64,000 nucleotides of DNA from the NCBI GenBank assembly GCA_002722955.1, contig PBMZ01000122.1, forward strand, positions 1-64,000. Direction: 5' to 3'. A model generated the notes under the pieces. That model was not told the DNA's origin, ran no database searches, and saw only the letters and a list, made by a program, of their open reading frames with translations. Below are positions 25,496 to 34,570 of the stretch, piece by piece. Each line of letters starts with the position of its first letter. Position 1 is the first letter of the stretch. A program made the translations under genes and the position numbers. This stretch comes from Planctomycetaceae bacterium. GTDB lineage: Bacteria; Planctomycetota; Planctomycetia; Planctomycetales; Planctomycetaceae.

Positions 25496-27017
25496 CGCGG
25501 TTTCCACTCATTGTCCAAACCGTTAAGCCGCTTAAGTCTTTCTCGTTGCGACCACGGAAGACGGCGATCGCGCCAGCAAGAATCAGGAATGCCAAGTTGA
25601 CCAGGATGCCAGTCCAGTAAGAGTGAATCGGCGCCGTCAACGAATCTGGAAGCCAGCCAGCTGCGCTGACGCCGAGATAGACATTCAGCGAAATCGCGAC
25701 TGCCAGCCCAATCAATGCCGAGCGGTTGTCGATACGAGTCGTGAAGAAGCCCGCCATAAACAGTCCAAGCAAACAGCCACCGAAGACGGAGGCCACGATC
25801 CAGCTGACATCGTTCATGCTCTCTTTCTGGAGCGAGCTGAACAGGATGGCTCCAAGAATCATCAAAACGGAAGCGATCACTGCCACGATCCTGGCGCCAC
25901 GAAGATAGAAGCGGTCGTCCTTTCCCTTTGCCAGATAGGGCTTCATTAAGTCCACGGTTACGATCGTTGAGATGGCGTTGATCGACGAATCTAAACTCGA
26001 CATCGCCGCGGCCAGCACGCCGGCGATGACCATGCCCGTAATGCCAACTGGAACTTGTGTCAAAATAAAATAGGGAAAGATCGCGTCTGCCTCCAACTCG
26101 GCGACGGCGTCGTCAGGATTCACCGTGTAAAAGACAAACACGGCCGTCCCCAGAAAAAAGAAGAAAGCCCACGTTGGCACGGCAATGACTGAGTAGATCG
26201 TCGTCGCCTTTCGTGCTTCCTTCAGACTTTTCGCGGCAAGGTATCGTTGCACCACGTTCTGATCGCTGGAGTACATCGTCAGCCAGCTAACGATCCCCAG
26301 CAGCGCGACCGTCCAGAACGTCCGCTCGTTCAAGTTGAAACCCATCGAGCCAACATTGAACTTTCCGTGCTGCGTCCCAACCTCAAAAATTTGCCCAAAG
26401 CCATCTGGCAGTTGCCAAGCCACGGTCGCGAGACAGACGATCCCGCCGGCCCACAAAACAATCGACTGGACAACATCCGTCCAAATCACCGCTTCAATCC
26501 CGCCAGCAATCGTGTAGATCCCAATGAAGATTCCAACGAAGATGATCACCAGTCGAATATCCACCCCGGTCAAGAGGCTCATCGGAATCGAGACCAGAAA
26601 CAAGACCTTCGCCAGCCGAATCACCTGGAGCAGAATGAAACTCAACGTACCGTAAATCCGTACACTGTCCCCGAATCGATCGCCGAGATACTCGAATGCC
26701 GACGTTGTCTGTCCTCGCCGAAAGAACGGAATGAACACAACAATCGCCAGCACTGCCACCAGCGGCAACGTCAAATTGGTAACCAGTTGTCTCCAATCCA
26801 ACGTGTACGCAGCAGCCGGAAACGCAAGAAATGTGACGGAACTAATCGATGTTCCCAACATCGACAGACCAATCACCCAGCCAGCAAAAGACCGCCCCCC
26901 CAGGAAGTACTCCTCGGTCGTCTTGTTGCGTCGAGCAAACCATACCCCCAACCCAACTGTTCCCAGCAGGTAAAGTACAATGATGACAATATCGAGCGGC
27001 CGCGCGGTAACGTTCAT
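25482..27017 (-). CDS. sodium:solute symporter (SSS family)
   Basis: A 511-residue protein with 13 or so membrane helices. ARRNKTTEEYFLGGRSFAGWVIGLSMLGTSISSVTFLAFP is the typical first-helix region with the Na+-binding SSS signature. Further on are YTIAGGIEAVIWTDVVQSIV, SDQNVVQRYLAAKSLKEARK and VIAGVLAAAMSSLDSSINAIST, the other conserved SSS blocks. It imports an organic solute (sugar, sialic acid or similar) with Na+. Its stop overlaps the start of the FAD oxidoreductase gene, so transport and oxidation of one substrate may once have been linked. The gene is intact although its neighbour downstream is badly broken. Confidence 0.9.
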   Translation of the reverse strand: MNVTARPLDIVIIVLYLLGTVGLGVWFARRNKTTEEYFLGGRSFAGWVIGLSMLGTSISSVTFLAFPAAAYTLDWRQLVTNLTLPLVAVLAIVVFIPFFRRGQTTSAFEYLGDRFGDSVRIYGTLSFILLQVIRLAKVLFLVSIPMSLLTGVDIRLVIIFVGIFIGIYTIAGGIEAVIWTDVVQSIVLWAGGIVCLATVAWQLPDGFGQIFEVGTQHGKFNVGSMGFNLNERTFWTVALLGIVSWLTMYSSDQNVVQRYLAAKSLKEARKATTIYSVIAVPTWAFFFFLGTAVFVFYTVNPDDAVAELEADAIFPYFILTQVPVGITGMVIAGVLAAAMSSLDSSINAISTIVTVDLMKPYLAKGKDDRFYLRGARIVAVIASVLMILGAILFSSLQKESMNDVSWIVASVFGGCLLGLFMAGFFTTRIDNRSALIGLAVAISLNVYLGVSAAGWLPDSLTAPIHSYWTGILVNLAFLILAGAIAVFRGRNEKDLSGLTVWTMSGNRDERE

Positions 27018-27148
27018 GACACATTTTTAGATGGCTGCTGCCCAGACCGCAACATAGAGAAGCCAACAAGAATATCGTCTCAACTTTAGCGGCTTCACAG
27101 CAAGCCCGATTGATGTTGACTTCGCGCCTAAAGTGAAGAATGTTCGCA

Positions 27149-27364
27149 TCAATGCCGCTCATGATTTTTGGAGCGGTGGCATATCCAGTCGCCGTGGCCG
27201 TTATTCACAAACCGTGGCCTGCAATACCCTTCCTCTTTTGCTCGTTGAGTCGGTTCCCTGTTTTCACGCAGGCCAATGTGGCGCAATGTCCGGCCTGTGG
27301 CGTGGGAGGTCCAGTTGAAGTGTCTTCCGAGTTGAGTTTGGTTCACAAAGTCAAACGGTGTCAT
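27149..27364 (-). CDS. small hypothetical protein of the integrated element
   Basis: A 71-residue basic protein beginning MTPFDFVNQTQLGRHFNWTS and continuing GRTLRHIGLRENREPTQRAKEEGYC. The first part looks helix-turn-helix-like and the Cys/His-rich end (CHRSKNHERH) may bind metal. A good AAAGGA ribosome site lies 7 bases before the ATG. The start overlaps the end of the methyltransferase frame by 14 bases, a coupling that supports both being real genes. Family not recognised. Confidence 0.5.
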   Translation of the reverse strand: MTPFDFVNQTQLGRHFNWTSHATGRTLRHIGLRENREPTQRAKEEGYCRPRFVNNGHGDWICHRSKNHERH

Positions 27365-28550
27365 GTTGGCCTTTCCTTTCTGGGAAGTAGCATGAATGTG
27401 GTTTTCCTCGCGTGGAGTAACTTTCAACCGCACGAAGATAATCAGATGCGTTCTCTGACTTTGTTTTCAGGCGGGGGTGGTCGCGGGCGGAAGTGGCGAG
27501 AACATCGAGCAGTGGATTGCCGACAAGTTCCTGCCGGTGTTCGCGGGCGATTGGCCGTGTGCAGTGTTCCGGCAGTTCATACGAAGGCGGGGCAGATTCT
27601 CTTCCTTCGACGGCAACCCTGTGACGGGCAATTGCAGACTGCTCTTCGTCGTGATCGCCACCAATGAAGAACCGGTTTCGCAATTGTCAGGTATCGACCG
27701 CCATTGTTCCCGTCCCCATGAACGGATCGCAGACGAGGCCACCGTGGGGACAGAGCATCCGTATGACGTCGCGAGTTGGCTCTAATGGCTGCTGCCAAGC
27801 GTGATAGGTCGTCTCGTACTTCTCCGCGTACAGCCAGTCGTAGATTCGAGGCACGTCACGTGCGTGTCGGATATTTCGCCCCGCCGAATTCGAGAAGGCA
27901 GCGATGGGTCGCCACGACGAGTAGATGCGGTTCGTATTGAGAGCATCCGTGGAACGGCTACCACGGGACTGGAACTTGACGCCGATCTGCCATTCGTAGT
28001 TCAGGTACTCGGTCATCCGGTTGCAGAATTCGAGCAGTGTCTTCTGCCCGATGTAAGAACAAAGATAGCCACCGGGTTTGAGCCATTTTTCAGCCGCCAG
28101 TTTCGAGAGGTCGTACCAGTCATCAGCGGCTTTCTCGAACCAGACGACGTCAGTAAAGATGAGGTCAACTGACCGAGGTTCAACGGGAAGATCACGAAAA
28201 TCGCCCGTAAACAGTTGAATTGCGTCGTCCGTCAAGTCAGTGGCAGAAGCGGCGATAGCCTCTTCCCGCCGTTCCTTTCGTTTCGCCATCGAATTCAGGC
28301 GTTGTGCGGTTGTCCGGCCCGATGGGATATCGTCGCCCAAGATGTCAATTGCTTTACAAGTCTGCGCGTACTGGCCCTTTGAGCGAACTGTGACCCGTTT
28401 TTCGTAAGGATTCTTCCTTGGTATCTTTCGGCGTTTTCCATCTTTGCCGACGGTCGCCCCCCTCTCTTTCGGCAACCTGCCAGATTTGGCAAGTTCCGTC
28501 CGGTCGTTCTGAACAGTCAACCGACTGACCCCAACAGTGTCAGCAATCAT
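27351..28550 (-). pseudogene. DNA methyltransferase with HTH region, in-frame TGA
   Basis: The N-terminus has an HTH-like segment, DAMIADTVGVSRLTVQNDRTE, then GKDGKRRKIPRKNPYEKRV, as in ParB-like phage methyltransferases. The methylase domain follows: DAIQLFTGDFRDLPVEPRSVDLIFTD, LSKLAAEKWLKPGGYLCSYIG and VCDPFMGTGTMAVDT. The frame is then stopped by TGA (27687-27689). Directly after it, in the same frame, the conserved RFFIGGDHDEEQSAIARHR resumes and runs to a stop at 27351. The catalytic motif IV, normally DPPY/W after FT, reads DVVW here. The enzyme is therefore probably inactive twice over. Homologous sequence (RSLVVTLIQASPASS) also extends upstream of ATG 28550, so the 5' end may be cut. 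Confidence 0.75.
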
Positions 28551-28584
28551 CGCATCAGAAGATGCAGGGCTGGCTTGGATTAGA

Positions 28585-28875
28585 GTGACAACGAGCGACC
28601 GCCGCTTCGGCTATATCGTTGCTGAAAACGACCGAGTTGAGTTTGTGCGGCATTTTGGTCTGAAAGGCAGCGGAGTTCCGGACGACGTGCCGTGTTGGGT
28701 CACAGAAGAACTGATTGAAGAAACGATCCGTGTCTGGCAACGGTTCTACGAAGACCCATTGACTAAAGACGAAGCGTTGGTATTTCCTTTAAACGGGAGC
28801 GAGTTGCTCGAAATCGTAGAAGGGAGTCAATCGGATGAAGAAGTTCGTCGCGCTGGCGAGAGTTTCAAGCCGTGA
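28585..28875 (+). CDS. small ORF upstream of the serine recombinase
   Basis: About 96 residues from the GTG at 28585: FGYIVAENDRVEFVRHFGLK, PDDVPCWVTEELIEETIRVWQ, FYEDPLTKDEAL and LLEIVEGSQSDEEVRRAGE. It overlaps the recombinase start (28835) by 41 bases. Short ORFs of this kind commonly precede serine recombinases in planctomycete islands, but no function is known. The start is doubtful because the frame is open to 28537 and overlaps the methyltransferase 5' end on the other strand; it may be a truncated gene. Confidence 0.5.
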   Translation: MTTSDRRFGYIVAENDRVEFVRHFGLKGSGVPDDVPCWVTEELIEETIRVWQRFYEDPLTKDEALVFPLNGSELLEIVEGSQSDEEVRRAGESFKP

Positions 28876-29906
28876 ACAGGAGCGAGAAGGATTCTCTCTG
28901 GACATCCAAGTTGACGCCCTGAAAAACTTCGCCGCAAACGATGGCGGTGAAATCATTGAGATGTGGCGGATCGCTGAGACGGCCAGCAAGCAGCGCGAGC
29001 GTAAGGTGTTCAAGGAGCTTGTATCCTTCGTCAAGAAGAACGCCGCCAAGCTGGACGGCGTGCTGGTCTACAAGATTGATCGTGCCGCGCGAAACCTCTT
29101 TGACTATGTGGAACTGGAACGCCTTGAAGCCGAATACGGCGTCCCAGTCATCTGTCTGTCCCAGCCCACAGATAACTCACCAGCAGGCCGAATGGCTCGG
29201 AGAACGCTTACCAACATTGCCACGTTCTATACCGAACAGCAATCCGTCGATGTTCAAGAGGGACTGGGGCTCACCGATAACCGGCGAACGCAAAACGAAG
29301 ATGACCAAGAGCGGGGAGCGGGAGTACATCTATTACCGCTGCACGCAGTACCACAAGGGCGACCATCCTCGCGTTCGCCTGACGGAGAAAGAACTCGACA
29401 ACCAACTGCTGGAAGCGTTCAAGACCATGAGAATCGACGACGACGAATTCCGTGACAAGTTCCGTGAGGCACTTCGACAAACGACGAACAGCGATCAACG
29501 AGCATCTGCACAGCGGGCGAAGGAACTGCAACAGCAATTGATCGAGGTTCGCGAGCATCAGGACCGCCTGCTCAACCTGCGGATGTTTGAAGAGATCAGC
29601 TCCGAGACCTACGCATCAAAGAGCCTCGAACTTCGAGATCGCGAAGCCGAGTTGAAGCTCGAAATCGATGTTGCAGACCGTGGAAGGCACGAAACCATCG
29701 ACATTGCGATCAAAGCGTTTGAACTTTCGCAAAGCCTTCGTGAGCGATGGGTTACGGCGGATTTCAGCGCGAAGCGAAGAATACTCGAAATCCTCTGTTT
29801 GAACTTTTCTCTCGACGACGTAACTCTTGTCCCTGAATGGAGAAAGCCCTTCGACCTGATGGCCAAAGGGCTTGATCCGAAAGATAGTCGGGGCGACTGG
29901 ATTTGA
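28835..29906 (+). pseudogene. large serine recombinase, internally deleted
   Basis: The N-terminal resolvase domain is good: MKKFVALARVSSREQEREGF (catalytic Ser region), KLDGVLVYKIDRAARNLFDY and NSPAGRMARRTLTNIATFYT, ending at DVQEGL near 29262. The next recognisable sequence, in another frame, is SPITGERKTKMTKSGEREYI and YYRCTQYHKG from the zinc-ribbon, followed by a long coiled coil (QQQLIEVREHQDRLLNLRMF, SLELRDREAELKLEID) to the end. The recombinase domain of about 150-200 residues, and the first Cys pair of the ribbon, are missing. The last codons (DSRGDWI) are antisense of tRNA-Pro. The gene cannot make a working integrase. Confidence 0.8.
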
Positions 29907-29961
29907 ACCAGCGACCTCTGCGTCCCGAACGCAGCGCTCTACCAGGCTGAGCCACGCCCCG
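29888..29961 (-). tRNA. tRNA-Pro (CGG)
   Basis: The reverse complement folds as a full cloverleaf: acceptor CGGGGCG/CGCCCCG, D-arm with GGCTCAGCCTGGTAGAGC, anticodon stem CTGCG/CGCAG around TTCGGGA (anticodon CGG), and TPSI arm CTGGTTCAAATCCAG, with discriminator A. The 3' CCA is not encoded. The 3' half overlaps the last codons of the serine recombinase on the other strand. Confidence 0.95.
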
Positions 29962-30045
29962 TGCTTTGAAGTGGGTGCATTCTAACACGCCGGGCTGTGC
30001 GGTCAACGCTCAGCGGAGGCGGTGGCTTGGTGGAATTCGAGGTTG

Positions 30046-32355
30046 TTAGCTTAGGACGTTGTCGCCAGCGTTTTCCTTTTGCTGGAGCGTTACGGGCCAG
30101 CCTGGGAATTGGTTCGAGGCTTTGCCGTCGGTGGGGTCGATCAAGAAACGGAAAGACTCGATGTGGTAGGTCTTCGCTCTTGTGTCGATTGTGACCAAGC
30201 CGAAGCCGCTGCCTTTTTGGTGGGCTCGTTGGTAGCGGTTTGAGGGCTTCGGAACGACGGGATTGCCCACTGCGTAGACATAGACTTTGTTGCCGAAGCC
30301 ATCGATGAACTCGCCCGTGTTGGCGAGTCCATGTTTCGGACGGTTTTCGTGGGTCATTCCTTCATCGTCGGGTCGCCACCAGCGAGGATAGCCAGCGGCG
30401 ATGGCGGGTGTGCAGAATGACCAGCAGCCGTCTCGTTGCTGATCCACTCCATATTGTGCCAACGTCGTCAAGTGCTGATCGCCGTTGATGTGAAGTGGCA
30501 TTCCTTTGGAAATGATCTTGATGGCTCGGTCGCGGGCCGTTTGAGGCCAACCGCCGCAATCCAAGTCGGCCTTCAAGAAGCCATTGTAGCCACCGTGATG
30601 AGTGGCCACGCCAGCGAAGACGGTTTGGCTCAGCAAGACTTTCAGGTTGTGTCCGCGCCAATCGTTGACCCAGTGCTCGAGGAACTTCTCTTGCCGCTCG
30701 CCCAACAGCACCAAGCCAGGCTTGTCGAGAGCCGCGGTGTCGAAGTTGCGATCCGTGACGTGATCGGCTCGACCACTGCCTGTCTCGACGCGTTCGGGAC
30801 CGCTCTTGAATTGGCGATCGCCTAGGATCGCAAAGCTGACGCCTCCGTAGACCATGTCGCCGTAGTAAACGCTGATGTTTTGCTGGACGGGAGTTGGATC
30901 AAAGTAGTCGGGATGATGACCGGCACACGTTCGATGGACGACATTGACCATCCTTGCCGGTTCGCGATAGCCGCCCTTTGATGATGTGCTGCCCGAGGTC
31001 ATCTTGGCCCCGGCCTCACCCCAAATGTTGCCTTGGAATACATCGTGATCGTCGGGAATGCAGACTGTGGGACGGTCCTTTAATGCCTCACGGAACGCCC
31101 AGCCGAATTGATAGAACTTGCGTAGATAATTGAGGATCGCTGGCCCTGCCGGATCGCGGATGATGCCGAAGCCGCCGTGACTCTCGTAGAGTTGATCGCC
31201 GGAAAAATACAGCATGTCCGGGTCAAGCTTCACCAGATTGTTGGCGACCGGTTCGTAAGGAAACGCGTAATCGTTTTGGCAGGTGAGTGCTCCAAGTCGC
31301 AGCGGTCGACCGGACGGGCTGGCTTTGATCGTGCCACTCCACTCTGCCGTCGTTTCCTTGCCGTCTTTGGACTTCATGCGATAGACGAGTGTGTAAGGCG
31401 TTGCCTTGGTCGCGTCCCAATTGGGAATGCGAAACGTGGCCGTCCAAGCATCCATGTTGAGTTCGGCTTCGGCGATCCTGACAGTGTCACCGTCTTTGGG
31501 CACGTGCAGCTCGACAGTTTTGTTGTCATCTTTGCCGAGCGGTCCAGTCAACGCACTCAGCTTCAACACGAAACCTTCATCGCCTCGCGAGTCGCTTAAG
31601 GTGTACATCGACCACAGGATCGGCCCGAACTTGCGATCGGGCGAAACTGTGAATGCGTCGCCCGCGACATGCCAATCTCGAAAGCGGTACCGGCTGCCCA
31701 TGCCTTTGGGTTTCTTGTCGGCGAAGTTGTTCACCAGGGCAATGTTTCCGAGGACGTTGCCCGCAGCCACGTTGAGAGTGATCGCGTCGAGCGTTTCGTC
31801 GCCGTCGATGAGAGCCAATTGCAACAAGTATTTGCCGCCTGATGGCTTCCCGGTAAGCGATAGAGTGAAGCCCTTTTCATCGAAGTTTTTACTGAGCGGC
31901 TTTGTCTTTGAACCGAGCTGCAATTGATTGGCAACGACTCCGGCGTTGATCCCACTTCTGGCAAAGCAATTGCTACGAAATTCGTTGATGTCACTGCGAA
32001 CACCGATCCGAAATCCCGCACCACCGTCACGCTTTTGCTGTTGGACTTTCGAAATCCGAACGGACGTCTCAAAGCCGCTTTTGTTATCAGTCAGTTGATG
32101 TGTAATCAGGTGGATGCTTCGGTTGCCCGCAAACGACAAGCACTCGGCGGCCCCGTCAATGACTCGCCAGTTTTCCATCGGGTTTGCCCAGAAGTCTTCA
32201 CCCAGCCAAACGCGGTCGTGAACTTGACTCCAATCACCGACAAGACTCGCCGCGTCATCTTCTGCAGCTTGAGAATCCGCAGTACTCCCTAAACCAATGG
32301 TGGCCGTGCCGGCGGCCATGCTCTTTAGTACGATTCGTCGTGAAAGTGATGACAT
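30046..32355 (-). CDS. Tat-exported PhoD-like alkaline phosphatase
   Basis: A 769-residue protein. The N-terminal [19 protein letters not shown] is a twin-arginine signal. A beta-rich N-terminal region follows (to about residue 330), then a PhoD-type metallophosphatase core: [72 protein letters not shown] and [18 protein letters not shown]. These hold the Asp, Asn and His ligands for the Fe/Ca site. It is longer than classical PhoD (~550) because of the N-terminal addition. It is expected to release phosphate from phosphodiesters or monoesters outside the cytoplasm. It is the only gene on this transcript as far as can be seen. Confidence 0.85.
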   Translation of the reverse strand: MSSLSRRIVLKSMAAGTATIGLGSTADSQAAEDDAASLVGDWSQVHDRVWLGEDFWANPMENWRVIDGAAECLSFAGNRSIHLITHQLTDNKSGFETSVRISKVQQQKRDGGAGFRIGVRSDINEFRSNCFARSGINAGVVANQLQLGSKTKPLSKNFDEKGFTLSLTGKPSGGKYLLQLALIDGDETLDAITLNVAAGNVLGNIALVNNFADKKPKGMGSRYRFRDWHVAGDAFTVSPDRKFGPILWSMYTLSDSRGDEGFVLKLSALTGPLGKDDNKTVELHVPKDGDTVRIAEAELNMDAWTATFRIPNWDATKATPYTLVYRMKSKDGKETTAEWSGTIKASPSGRPLRLGALTCQNDYAFPYEPVANNLVKLDPDMLYFSGDQLYESHGGFGIIRDPAGPAILNYLRKFYQFGWAFREALKDRPTVCIPDDHDVFQGNIWGEAGAKMTSGSTSSKGGYREPARMVNVVHRTCAGHHPDYFDPTPVQQNISVYYGDMVYGGVSFAILGDRQFKSGPERVETGSGRADHVTDRNFDTAALDKPGLVLLGERQEKFLEHWVNDWRGHNLKVLLSQTVFAGVATHHGGYNGFLKADLDCGGWPQTARDRAIKIISKGMPLHINGDQHLTTLAQYGVDQQRDGCWSFCTPAIAAGYPRWWRPDDEGMTHENRPKHGLANTGEFIDGFGNKVYVYAVGNPVVPKPSNRYQRAHQKGSGFGLVTIDTRAKTYHIESFRFLIDPTDGKASNQFPGWPVTLQQKENAGDNVLS

Positions 32356-32471
32356 CGCGAATAGACTCCGAGAATCAAGGGCGTGTTGATCTTTGTTGAG
32401 CGCGACATTGTAACGCTAGCAATCTTGCGAGGGAATCAAGCGCAGATGTGTGGAAGTCGCAACGACCAATT

Positions 32472-32536
32472 GTTTAACCCGTAGCCGTAGGCGAGGATTC
32501 TTCGATGTGGTCCTCGCCTGCGGCTACGGGTTAAAC
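32472..32536. terminator. long hairpin after the LRR gene
   Basis: 26-base arms (32472-32497 and 32511-32536) pair with a single mismatch around a 13-base loop. The hairpin begins 55 bases beyond the minus-strand stop of the LRR gene and lies upstream of the PhoD gene. No clear T-run follows, so it may be a palindromic repeat element that also stops transcription. Confidence 0.65.
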
Positions 32537-32590
32537 GATCCAATTCAGCAACGCGATACGTTCGAGCATCCATTAGCGAGTCTGGATCAT

Positions 32591-33682
32591 TCAAATCCAG
32601 ATGTCGCAGTTTGGCAGTGACTGGCTGAGTTGCTCGCAACCAGCCTCGGTGATTTGCGTGTCACATACGCTCAGAAAGGCCAAGCCTGTAAGCTTCGAAA
32701 GCTGCGGGACGATGCCGTCCGAAATCTTCGTTTCGTCAAGTGCCAAGCCTGCAAGCGAAGACAGCGACGCGAGCGAGTCGCCGGCAGAGTCAGAGATACT
32801 TGTTCCGGATAGCGAAAGTCGTTCGAGCTTCTCGAGCTGGACCAGTTCACGCACACCAGCGTCTGAGATGTTGGTGTCGTTGACACTGAGGGCAGTTAGA
32901 TTCGAGAGCTTCGCAATCGACGAAGCTGCCTGATTGGTGATCCGTGTTTGATCGCATCGGAGACATGACAGTTTCGGCAAATTCAACGCGGAAATGGCAG
33001 CATCGCCAATCGCTAATTCATCGAGCGATAGGAACTCAAGCGTGGACAACCCGCCGACGCGTGCAATGCCGGTGTCCGAGACCTCGGGATTGCATGAAAG
33101 ATCGAGGGCCTTCAGCTGCCGGAGGTTGCCGATCTCTTGCAGCACGTCATCGGTAACGCCGAGCCCATTCAGCGACAGTGTCGTCGCATCCGTCAGTTGG
33201 CCGATGAGTTCCAAATCCTCGGACGTCAACGAGTCCTCGTGCAAACGACGGCTTTCCAATTGGGCAACGGTTGCAGAATCGGTTGGTGTTGGTGCCGCTG
33301 ACTTGCGCTGGCGCAGCTTATCCCAAAGCCGGCGCGGATGCCTGAGTGAGCGCTTGGTGAAGAAGTTTTCTGGCGAGGAAAGTTCGATCAGTCCTTCCAG
33401 GCCAGCATGTGTCAACTCCATGCGGATCAAGTTCAAGCGGTCCAGTTTCGACAATGGCGCCAATGGAGTTGCCTTTGCAGCGGCCTTGTTGATCGTTGTC
33501 TTGCTGGCGAACTTTGGTGATGATGGTACTTTGTCGATGACCTCACCGACCGATCGCATCGCGTTCACGATCTTGTGCTGTCGATTTCGCAGTACGTTTT
33601 GAAGTGCCGATCGAGGATGCGCCACCGTCGAGACGATTGTCTTCAACGAGTTGATCGGATTCGGAATACGCGGCTTCGGCAA
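32591..33682 (-). CDS. leucine-rich-repeat protein
   Basis: About 363 residues. A basic N-terminal region is followed by eight or so LRRs of the RNase-inhibitor/ribosome-like planctomycete type: LKALDLSCNPEVSDTGIARV, LEFLSLDELAIGDAAISAL, LTALSVNDTNISDAGVRELV, LERLSLSGTSISDSAGDSLA and LAFLSVCDTQITEAGCEQL. There is no signal peptide, so it is probably cytoplasmic. The frame is open to 33871, over the start of the divergent DinB gene. I prefer a TTG start at 33682, which has an AGGTG ribosome site 5 bases before it and avoids the overlap; the start remains uncertain. Protein-binding role by fold only. Confidence 0.7.
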   Translation of the reverse strand: MPKPRIPNPINSLKTIVSTVAHPRSALQNVLRNRQHKIVNAMRSVGEVIDKVPSSPKFASKTTINKAAAKATPLAPLSKLDRLNLIRMELTHAGLEGLIELSSPENFFTKRSLRHPRRLWDKLRQRKSAAPTPTDSATVAQLESRRLHEDSLTSEDLELIGQLTDATTLSLNGLGVTDDVLQEIGNLRQLKALDLSCNPEVSDTGIARVGGLSTLEFLSLDELAIGDAAISALNLPKLSCLRCDQTRITNQAASSIAKLSNLTALSVNDTNISDAGVRELVQLEKLERLSLSGTSISDSAGDSLASLSSLAGLALDETKISDGIVPQLSKLTGLAFLSVCDTQITEAGCEQLSQSLPNCDIWI

Positions 33683-33735
33683 TGGAACACCTGAATTTGG
33701 TGGGCTACGAAACAGCCCGAGAAAGAAATTTGCCC

Positions 33736-34245
33736 ATGTCTGAAAATCGCGGTTTAGAGATCGCCCGAAAGCAAATCGAGTTCGCTCGTGACTATACGTT
33801 AACATTACTCGACGGCATTGACGAGAGCGATTGGTTCCGCATGCCTGAGGGCTCGCCGACGCACTTAGCATGGGAAGTTGGGCACTTAGCGATGGCAGAA
33901 TACATGCTGACGCTGTTTCGAATTCGCGGCAAGATTGACACGGACAACGAGCTGATTCCGAAGCCCTTCTTGCGGCGTTTCGTCAAGGGCTCGAAGCCAG
34001 AACCTGATCCGGAAAAGCACCTCAGTCCCGCCGAAATTCGAGGCACTTTTGACAACGTGCATCAACAAGTGATGGCGGAATTGGGCGATGTCAGCGAAGA
34101 GCAATTGCAAGACACCGTTGTCGAGCCGTATGCGGTGACAAACACGCAACTGGGGTCGTTATTTTTCTGTGCGTCTCATGAAATGCTGCACGCGGGGCAG
34201 ATAGGCTTATTGCGACGCCTGCTGGGACACAACCCGATTCGCTGA
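33736..34245 (+). CDS. DinB-family protein
   Basis: A ~169-residue four-helix protein of the DinB/YfiT-like superfamily. The three metal His positions are visible: THLAWEVGHLAMAEYML (first His pair region) and FCASHEMLHAGQIGLLRRL (C-terminal HxxxH, the usual HEMLHAGQI signature). The family includes bacillithiol and other thiol transferases and stress-induced proteins. The substrate is unknown. ATG 33736 is preferred; an in-frame ATG at 33682 exists but adds residues without homology. A second DinB-like protein is encoded at 53808. Confidence 0.8.
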   Translation: MSENRGLEIARKQIEFARDYTLTLLDGIDESDWFRMPEGSPTHLAWEVGHLAMAEYMLTLFRIRGKIDTDNELIPKPFLRRFVKGSKPEPDPEKHLSPAEIRGTFDNVHQQVMAELGDVSEEQLQDTVVEPYAVTNTQLGSLFFCASHEMLHAGQIGLLRRLLGHNPIR

Positions 34246-34320
34246 TGTAACTTCCATCGCCGAGAGCGTCATGAATCGCAAGAATCTATGGTAACCCGGC
34301 CCTCGCTTACGCGCTTTCGA

Positions 34321-34541
34321 TGTTGCGTTTTCATAGCCCGGAGGGCGGCACATCCATTGCCGGTGCCGTCAGGCACCGGATCCATTGAATATCTATCCTT
34401 AGCCCGAAGGGCGATACAACTAATCTCTAGTTCCGTAAAGTTGTGTCGCCCTCCGGGCTGTGTATGAAATCGGCTCTAAACCGTGGCCTGATGGCCACGG
34501 TTTAGGCTGTGCCGCCCTCTGGGCTAAGAAACGCGCAACAT
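34321..34541. repeat. composite palindromic element (~220 bp)
   Basis: This fills the 325-base gap between the DinB gene and hemE, where no coding sequence is seen. The outer arms (TGTTGCG...AGCCCGGAGGGCGGCACA at 34321-34352 and its imperfect complement at 34508-34541) enclose three further hairpins: GCCGGTGCC/GGCACCGG near 34360-34380, AGCCCGAAGGGCGATACAAC with its mate (34401-34420 and 34440-34459), and AAACCGTGGCC/GGCCACGGTTT (34478-34503). The nested symmetry suggests a MITE- or REP-type element, or a structured transcript 3' of dinB and hemE, which converge here. Confidence 0.7.
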
Positions 34542-34570
34542 CAAAACTCACGCGTCGGGTTATTCAGCGA

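Larger units (their letters stand above)
27149..29906. mobile_element. integrated-element remnant ending in tRNA-Pro
   Basis: A block of phage- or island-like genes lies between the symporter and tRNA-Pro: a small ORF (27149), a DNA methyltransferase (27351-28550, minus), another small ORF (28585) and a serine recombinase (28835-29906, plus). The recombinase reading frame finishes inside the tRNA gene, which is typical when integration used the tRNA 3' end. I looked for a second copy of the tRNA 3' end near 27100 and did not see one, so the left border is uncertain. The methyltransferase and the recombinase are both damaged, so the element is probably immobile. Confidence 0.6.

Noticed and set aside
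26247-27089. 280-codon plus-strand frame opposite the symporter
   Set aside because: Gln/Asn/Pro-rich antisense product of a membrane protein gene; not a real protein.
27018-27148. Left attachment repeat of the tRNA-Pro element
   Set aside because: No copy of the tRNA 3' sequence was found by eye in this stretch.
22758-27689. Recoding of TGA as a sense codon
   Set aside because: Two in-frame TGAs occur in genes that are also frameshifted or carry motif loss, while many intact genes in the window end in TGA. Decay or error is simpler.
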